Part shown: piece after piece, positions 60,103 through 64,000 of the stretch
Layout of the letters: each line of letters starts with the position of its first letter
Position numbering within the stretch: the stretch's first letter is position 1
Origin: JANMJD01 sp963828405
GTDB taxonomy: Bacteria; Actinomycetota; Acidimicrobiia; Acidimicrobiales; Ilumatobacteraceae
Direction of reading: 5' to 3'
Assembly (NCBI GenBank): GCA_963828405.1
Contig: CAWHEG010000031.1
Span: 2,480,001-2,544,000, forward strand
Length of the DNA stretch: 64,000 nucleotides
Notes under the pieces: model-generated
What the model was told of the DNA's origin: nothing
Seen by the model: the letters and a program-made list of their open reading frames with translations, nothing else
Databases searched by the model: none
Program-made: the position numbers and the translations under genes

Positions 60103-61371
60103 CTAGCGGCGGTCGATGGCGACGTAGTCGCGGGTGCCGTCGCCGGTGAACCACTGGCGGGGCCGGGAGATCTTCTGGTCCTTGTCGCCGAGCAGCTCGG
60201 TCCAGTGGGCCAGCCAGCCGGCCGTGCGCGGGATGGCGAACAGCACGGTGAACATGTCGACGGGGAAACCCATCGCCTGGTAGATCAGGCCGGAGTAGAA
60301 GTCGACGTTGGGGTACAGCTTGCGGCTGACGAAGTACTCGTCGCTGAGGGCGACCTCCTCGAGCTTCAGGGCGATGTCGAGGAGCGGGTTCTTGCCGGTG
60401 ACGGCGAACACCTCGTCGGCCGTCTTCTTGATGATCGTGGCGCGGGGGTCGTAGTTCTTGTACACGCGATGCCCGAAGCCCATCAGGCGGCCCTTGCCGG
60501 CCTTGCAGTCGGCGATGAACGCGTCGACGTTGTCGAGCGACCCGATCTCGGACAGCATCCGCACCACCGCCTCGTTGGCCCCGCCGTGGAGCGGGCCGTA
60601 GAGGGCCGAGGCCGCCGCTGCGCACGACGAGTACGGGTCGGCGTGGCTGGAACCGACGACGCGCATCACCGTCGTTCCGCAGTTCTGCTCGTGGTCGGCG
60701 TGGAGGATGAACAGCAGGTCCATCGCCTTGGCCAGCACGGGGTCGACCGCCGAGTCCTTGCCCACCCGGAACATCATGTTGAGGAAGTTCTCGGCATAGC
60801 CGAGCTCGTTGTCGGGGTAGACGAAGGGGAGCCCGATCGAGAACTTGTGGCACATCGCCGCGACGGTGGGGGTCTTGGCGATCAACCGCAGGATCTGCTT
60901 GTCCCGGCTGCCGGCGTCGAAGATCTCCTTGGCGTCGGGGTAGAAGGTGCCCAATCCGGCGATGGCCGAGACGAACATGCCCATCGGGTGGGCGTCGTAA
61001 TGGAACCCGTCGACGAACCGCTTGCGCATGTTCTCGTGGATGAACGTGTGGTGGATGACGTCGTGGCTCCACTGGGCGCTCTGCGCCGGAGTGGGCAACT
61101 CGCCGTGGAGGAGGAGGTAGGCCACCTCGAGGAAGTTCGAGTGCGCGGCGAGTTGCTCGATCGGGTAACCGCGGTAGCGCAGGATGCCGGCGTCGCCGTC
61201 GAGGTAGGTGATCGACGATTTGCACGCCGCCGTCGACAGATACGCCGGGTCGTACATCAGCAGGTCGGGATCGAGTTCGCGCAGCGCGCTCGACGGGAAC
61301 GCCCCGCCGACGATCGGCACGGTGACCCTCTTGCCGGTCCGGTCGTCAATCAAGGTGATGGTGTCGGGCAC
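60103..61371 (-). CDS. gltA: Citrate synthase
   Basis: The 422-residue enzyme condenses oxaloacetate and acetyl-CoA. The catalytic histidines are in GPLHGGANEAV and GFGHRVYKNYDPRA and the acid in GFPVDMFTVLFAIPRTAGW. Length and the N-terminal beta-rich domain (LDPDLLMYDPAY) match the type II, NADH-sensitive kind. It starts at GTG 61371 with AAGGGG upstream and is followed by the acylase gene. Confidence 0.95.
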   Translation of the reverse strand: MPDTITLIDDRTGKRVTVPIVGGAFPSSALRELDPDLLMYDPAYLSTAACKSSITYLDGDAGILRYRGYPIEQLAAHSNFLEVAYLLLHGELPTPAQSAQWSHDVIHHTFIHENMRKRFVDGFHYDAHPMGMFVSAIAGLGTFYPDAKEIFDAGSRDKQILRLIAKTPTVAAMCHKFSIGLPFVYPDNELGYAENFLNMMFRVGKDSAVDPVLAKAMDLLFILHADHEQNCGTTVMRVVGSSHADPYSSCAAAASALYGPLHGGANEAVVRMLSEIGSLDNVDAFIADCKAGKGRLMGFGHRVYKNYDPRATIIKKTADEVFAVTGKNPLLDIALKLEEVALSDEYFVSRKLYPNVDFYSGLIYQAMGFPVDMFTVLFAIPRTAGWLAHWTELLGDKDQKISRPRQWFTGDGTRDYVAIDRR

Positions 61372-61635
61372 CTGGTTGTCCCCTTCGGTGTGGTGTGGGG
61401 GCTTCCTCCCCGCGCACCGAGACTAGATCGGTGGGACCGACCGGCTCCACCCGGTCGGTGAGCAAGGGGGGGTCCCCCCAACCACAACTCTCGCCCTTCC
61501 ACCGTTCCCTTCACCTCAGGGTGTGCCCGAACGCGCCGTGAGGTGACCGGAACGGGATGCCGGACCCTGCCAGTGGGACGCGGACCCGACTGCGGGACCG
61601 CCCGGCCGGGCTCAGGCACGCCGCGATTCCGGGGC
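61372..61635 (-). promoter_or_regulatory. Non-coding region upstream of gltA with a 9-bp hairpin
   Basis: The 264 bp between the carboxyltransferase stop and the gltA start hold ACCGACCGG (61436-61444) paired with CCGGTCGGT (61451-61459) and a short GGGGGG/CCCCCC stretch at about 61466-61478. They may end the carboxyltransferase transcript or regulate gltA. No clear promoter is seen and no gene. Confidence 0.45.
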
Positions 61636-62982
61636 CTACAGCGGGGTGTTGTCGTGCTTGCGCTGGCCGAGGCGCTCACGTTTGTCGATCAGCGCTTCGA
61701 GGGCCCCGGCGATCACCCGGCGGGTGTCGAGCGGTTGGATGACGCCGTCGACGTAGCCGCGTTCGGCGGCGACGTACGGGTTGAGCAGTCGCTGCGCGTA
61801 GTCGGCCTCGAAGGCGGCCTTCTCCCCGGGGGTCGCCCGGCGCTGGAGGATCGCCGCGGCCTGCCCGGCCCCCATCACCGCCAGCTCGGCCCATGGCCAG
61901 GCGATGCACAGGTCGTTTCCCATCTTCTTGGAATCCATCACGATGTACGCGCCGCCGTACGACTTGCGCAGGATCACGCAGATCCTCGGCACCGTCGCCC
62001 GCCCGTAGGCGAAGACGAGTTGCGCGCCGTGACGGATCATGCCCCGCCACTCGAGATCCTTGCCCGGGTAGAAACCCGGCGTGTCGACGAGCGTGATCAA
62101 CGGGATGTTGAAGGCGTCGCAGCAGGCGACGAAGCGGGCCCCCTTCTGCGACGCCGGGATGTCGAGCGTGCCGGCCAGGGCGAGCGGCTGGTTGGCGACG
62201 ATGCCCACCGGGCGGCCGTCGATCGTGGCGAAGGCCGTCACGATGTTCGCCGCCCACCGCGGTCGCACCTCGAGCAGGTCGCCGTCGTCGACGATGCAGC
62301 GGGCCACGGCCCGCACGTCGTAGCTGCCCGTCGACGACGCAGGGATGAGCTCGGCCGCCCCCTCGGCGTCGCGATCGGCGGGGTCGTCGACCCGTCGGCG
62401 GGGCGGCTGGGAGTCGACGTTGTCGGGGAGGTAGGCGAGCAGCTCCTCGGCCGCAGCCAGTGCGGCATCGACATCGGCCACGATCAGCGAGGCGACGCCG
62501 GTGAAGCGGGCGTGGGTCGCCGATCCGCCGAGCTCGTCGTTGTCGACGACGATGCCGGTGAACTCGGCGACCATCGTCGGTCCCGAGACGAAGGCGTAGG
62601 CGTCCTCGGTCATGATCACATGATCGGCGAGGCCGAGGAGGAGAGCGGGGCCCGAGACGGCCGGGCCGGCGACGATGAAGATGATCGGCACGATGCCCGA
62701 GCAGTCGGCAATCGCCCGGGCGGCCTCGCCCCATCCGTGGAGCGCGGCGATCCCCTCGAGGATGTCGGCCCCGCTCGAGCCGATGCGGCCGACGAGGGGC
62801 AGGCCGACGGTCCGCGCCGTGGTCGCCGCGTGGGCGATGTTCAGCGACGACTCCTGGCTCAACGCCCCGCGGCGCACCGACGCGTCGATGTCGACGAAGA
62901 CGACCTGGCGGTCACCCAGCCGTCGCACATCTGCCGCGGCGACCCCCGGCGTGCCGGCCCGGAGGTGAACGGGGCCGATCAT
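61636..62982 (-). CDS. Acyl-CoA carboxylase carboxyltransferase subunit (AccD/PccB type)
   Basis: The 448-residue protein has the crotonase-like carboxyltransferase halves: LSQESSLNIAHAATTARTVGLPLVGRIGSSGADI with SGPALLLGLADHVIMTEDAYAFVSGP, then RPVGIVANQPLALAGTLDI, VDTPGFYPGKDLEWRGMIRHGAQL and SYGGAYIVMDSKKMGNDL. It would carboxylate acetyl-, propionyl- or another acyl-CoA with a biotin subunit not in this window. It is somewhat shorter at the N-terminus than typical PccB (510-530). It follows the LysR gene by 12 bases. Confidence 0.88.
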   Translation of the reverse strand: MIGPVHLRAGTPGVAAADVRRLGDRQVVFVDIDASVRRGALSQESSLNIAHAATTARTVGLPLVGRIGSSGADILEGIAALHGWGEAARAIADCSGIVPIIFIVAGPAVSGPALLLGLADHVIMTEDAYAFVSGPTMVAEFTGIVVDNDELGGSATHARFTGVASLIVADVDAALAAAEELLAYLPDNVDSQPPRRRVDDPADRDAEGAAELIPASSTGSYDVRAVARCIVDDGDLLEVRPRWAANIVTAFATIDGRPVGIVANQPLALAGTLDIPASQKGARFVACCDAFNIPLITLVDTPGFYPGKDLEWRGMIRHGAQLVFAYGRATVPRICVILRKSYGGAYIVMDSKKMGNDLCIAWPWAELAVMGAGQAAAILQRRATPGEKAAFEADYAQRLLNPYVAAERGYVDGVIQPLDTRRVIAGALEALIDKRERLGQRKHDNTPL

Positions 62983-62994
62983 GGGATGGCGAGC

Positions 62995-63942
62995 CTACTC
63001 CCGCGCCGGCGGGCGGCCCAGAGCGGGCGACACGTTGCCGACGTGCACGCCGGGCTGCAGGTCCCCGGTCTGGGCGATCAGCTCGCGCAGCAGCTCGAGC
63101 ACGGCGCGCACCGGCGCCGAGGGGCCGGGCCGTCGCCGGTGGGCCCATCCCACGACCCGGCGGGGCAGTTCGGGCACGGTGATCCGGTGAAGCTCGTCGG
63201 GTACGCCGCGGGGCAGCGCCGTTGCCGGGATGATCGTCGGACCGTAGCCGTCGAGGGCCAGCGCCGACAGCAGCCGCACGCCGTCGATCTCGGCCTGCGC
63301 CCGGAGCGTGACATCGACGTTCGTCGCCGCCCGATCGATCACCCGGCGCAGTGCGGTGCCCCGGGGCGGCAGCAGCAGCGGGTGCTCGGCCACCGCGGCG
63401 AAGGGCAGCTCGTCGTAGACGGCCAGCGGATGGCCGATGGGCACCACGACGATCAGATCCTCGGCGAAGAGCGCCTCGACGGCCAGGTCGGGATCGTCGA
63501 CGGGCAGGTGCACGATCGCCGCGTCGAGCTGCCCGGCCACCAGGCGGGCCAGGAGCGACGAGGTGCTGCCTTCGGCGACGACGGCCCTGACCAGCGGATG
63601 GGTCTCGGCGAGGGCGGTGAGCAGCTCGGGCATCAGCCATCTCCCGGTGGTGCCGATCACCCCCACGTAGGCATCGCCGGCGATCTGGTCGTGGCGGCTC
63701 GACAGGTCGGCGACGATGGCGTCGAGTTCGCGTTGGATGCGCCGCGCCCGGTCGACGACCATCGCCCCGTCGTCGGTGAGGCCGCCGCGGGCCCGGTCGA
63801 CCAGCGTGGTACCCAGCTCCCGCTCGAGTCGGGCGATGTGGCCCGACACGTTCGACTGCACCGTGAACAGGGCCCGTGCCGCTCCCGAGAACGATCCGTG
63901 ATCGGCGATCGCGATCAGGGCGGCCAGCTGTCGAAGATCCAT
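62995..63942 (-). CDS. LysR-family transcriptional regulator
   Basis: The 315-residue regulator starts MDLRQLAALIAIADHGSFSG, with the helix-turn-helix AARALFTVQSNVSGHIARLE at about 21-40, followed by the effector domain (YVGVIGTTGRWLMPELL, LDAAIVHLPVDDPDL, VVVPIGHPLAV). It probably controls the carboxyltransferase gene directly downstream and perhaps gltA. ATG 63942. Confidence 0.92.
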   Translation of the reverse strand: MDLRQLAALIAIADHGSFSGAARALFTVQSNVSGHIARLERELGTTLVDRARGGLTDDGAMVVDRARRIQRELDAIVADLSSRHDQIAGDAYVGVIGTTGRWLMPELLTALAETHPLVRAVVAEGSTSSLLARLVAGQLDAAIVHLPVDDPDLAVEALFAEDLIVVVPIGHPLAVYDELPFAAVAEHPLLLPPRGTALRRVIDRAATNVDVTLRAQAEIDGVRLLSALALDGYGPTIIPATALPRGVPDELHRITVPELPRRVVGWAHRRRPGPSAPVRAVLELLRELIAQTGDLQPGVHVGNVSPALGRPPARE

Positions 63943-63952
63943 CTGTGATGAA

Positions 63953-63965
63953 GATACTAAATATC
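63953..63965. promoter_or_regulatory. LysR-type box upstream of the LysR gene
   Basis: GATACTAAATATC has GATA/TATC arms around CTAAA, 10 bases upstream of the LysR ATG. On the minus strand TAGTAT within it could be the -10 box, so binding would repress the gene's own transcription. Confidence 0.45.
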
Positions 63966-64000
63966 GCCGGATGCGACTTGAAAGATCACTCGTTCACGTG

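Noticed and set aside
1..64000. A prophage, toxin-antitoxin, restriction or other defence island
   Set aside because: No integrase, phage structural gene, nuclease/methylase pair or toxin family was recognised; the only mobile element is the IS110.

Overview
The window is about 70% G+C with GTG and TTG starts, dense 1-4 bp gene overlaps and many genes whose start codon lies 6-8 bases after a TANNNT -10 box, so leaderless. Together with the core block dapA-rnj-ftsK-rimO-pgsA-cinA this points to an actinobacterium, by inference class Acidimicrobiia. The sequence gives no species.

Layout. 1-6.4 kb: secreted DUF1996 protein, a TetR regulator with a diiron ferritin-like oxygenase, a DinB-like protein, then a permease/universal-stress pair on the minus strand. 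6.4-21.5 kb: housekeeping block (dapA, rnj, yidB-like, lipoprotein, ftsK, OmpA-like, polyamine-type binding protein, quinone oxidoreductase, DUF445, rimO, pgsA, cinA, GDPD). 21.6-28.7 kb: 2-oxoacid:ferredoxin oxidoreductase (two genes carrying four subunit types) and, divergent from it, an ADP-forming acyl-CoA synthetase gene split by a 1.83 kb IS110-family element; a tRNA-Arg follows. 28.7-35.8 kb: membrane proteins, epimerase, glycosyltransferases, radical SAM/AhpD pair, broken methyltransferase. 35.8-45.1 kb: molybdenum hydroxylase L-M-S operon ending in a histidine kinase, then a short catabolic operon, a thioesterase, and an XRE/HExxH regulator divergent from a desaturase. 45.1-58 kb: binding proteins, aminotransferase, a complete peptide-type ABC transporter, ornithine cyclodeaminase-like enzyme, old-yellow-enzyme demethylase and MttB-family methyltransferase, which looks like an uptake and catabolic locus for a methylated amine or betaine. 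58-64 kb: penicillin acylase, citrate synthase, carboxyltransferase and LysR, all minus strand.

The most notable item is the IS110 element. Its borders can be set to the base: CT on both sides, and removing one copy restores the synthetase frame. Joining its right end to its left end creates an ideal promoter (TTGACA, 17 bp, TATAAC) pointing into a structured non-coding left end of about 390 bp. This is the architecture of bridge-RNA-guided IS110 elements. The recombinase carries a +1 frameshift between its DEDD half and its serine half.

A caution applies to the second half of the window. Seven genes or gene parts carry single-base indels and one carries a nonsense codon, while their other features (4-bp gene overlaps, catalytic motifs) are preserved. 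Consensus sequencing error is as likely as real gene decay. Such genes are given their full repaired extent and the breakpoint is stated.
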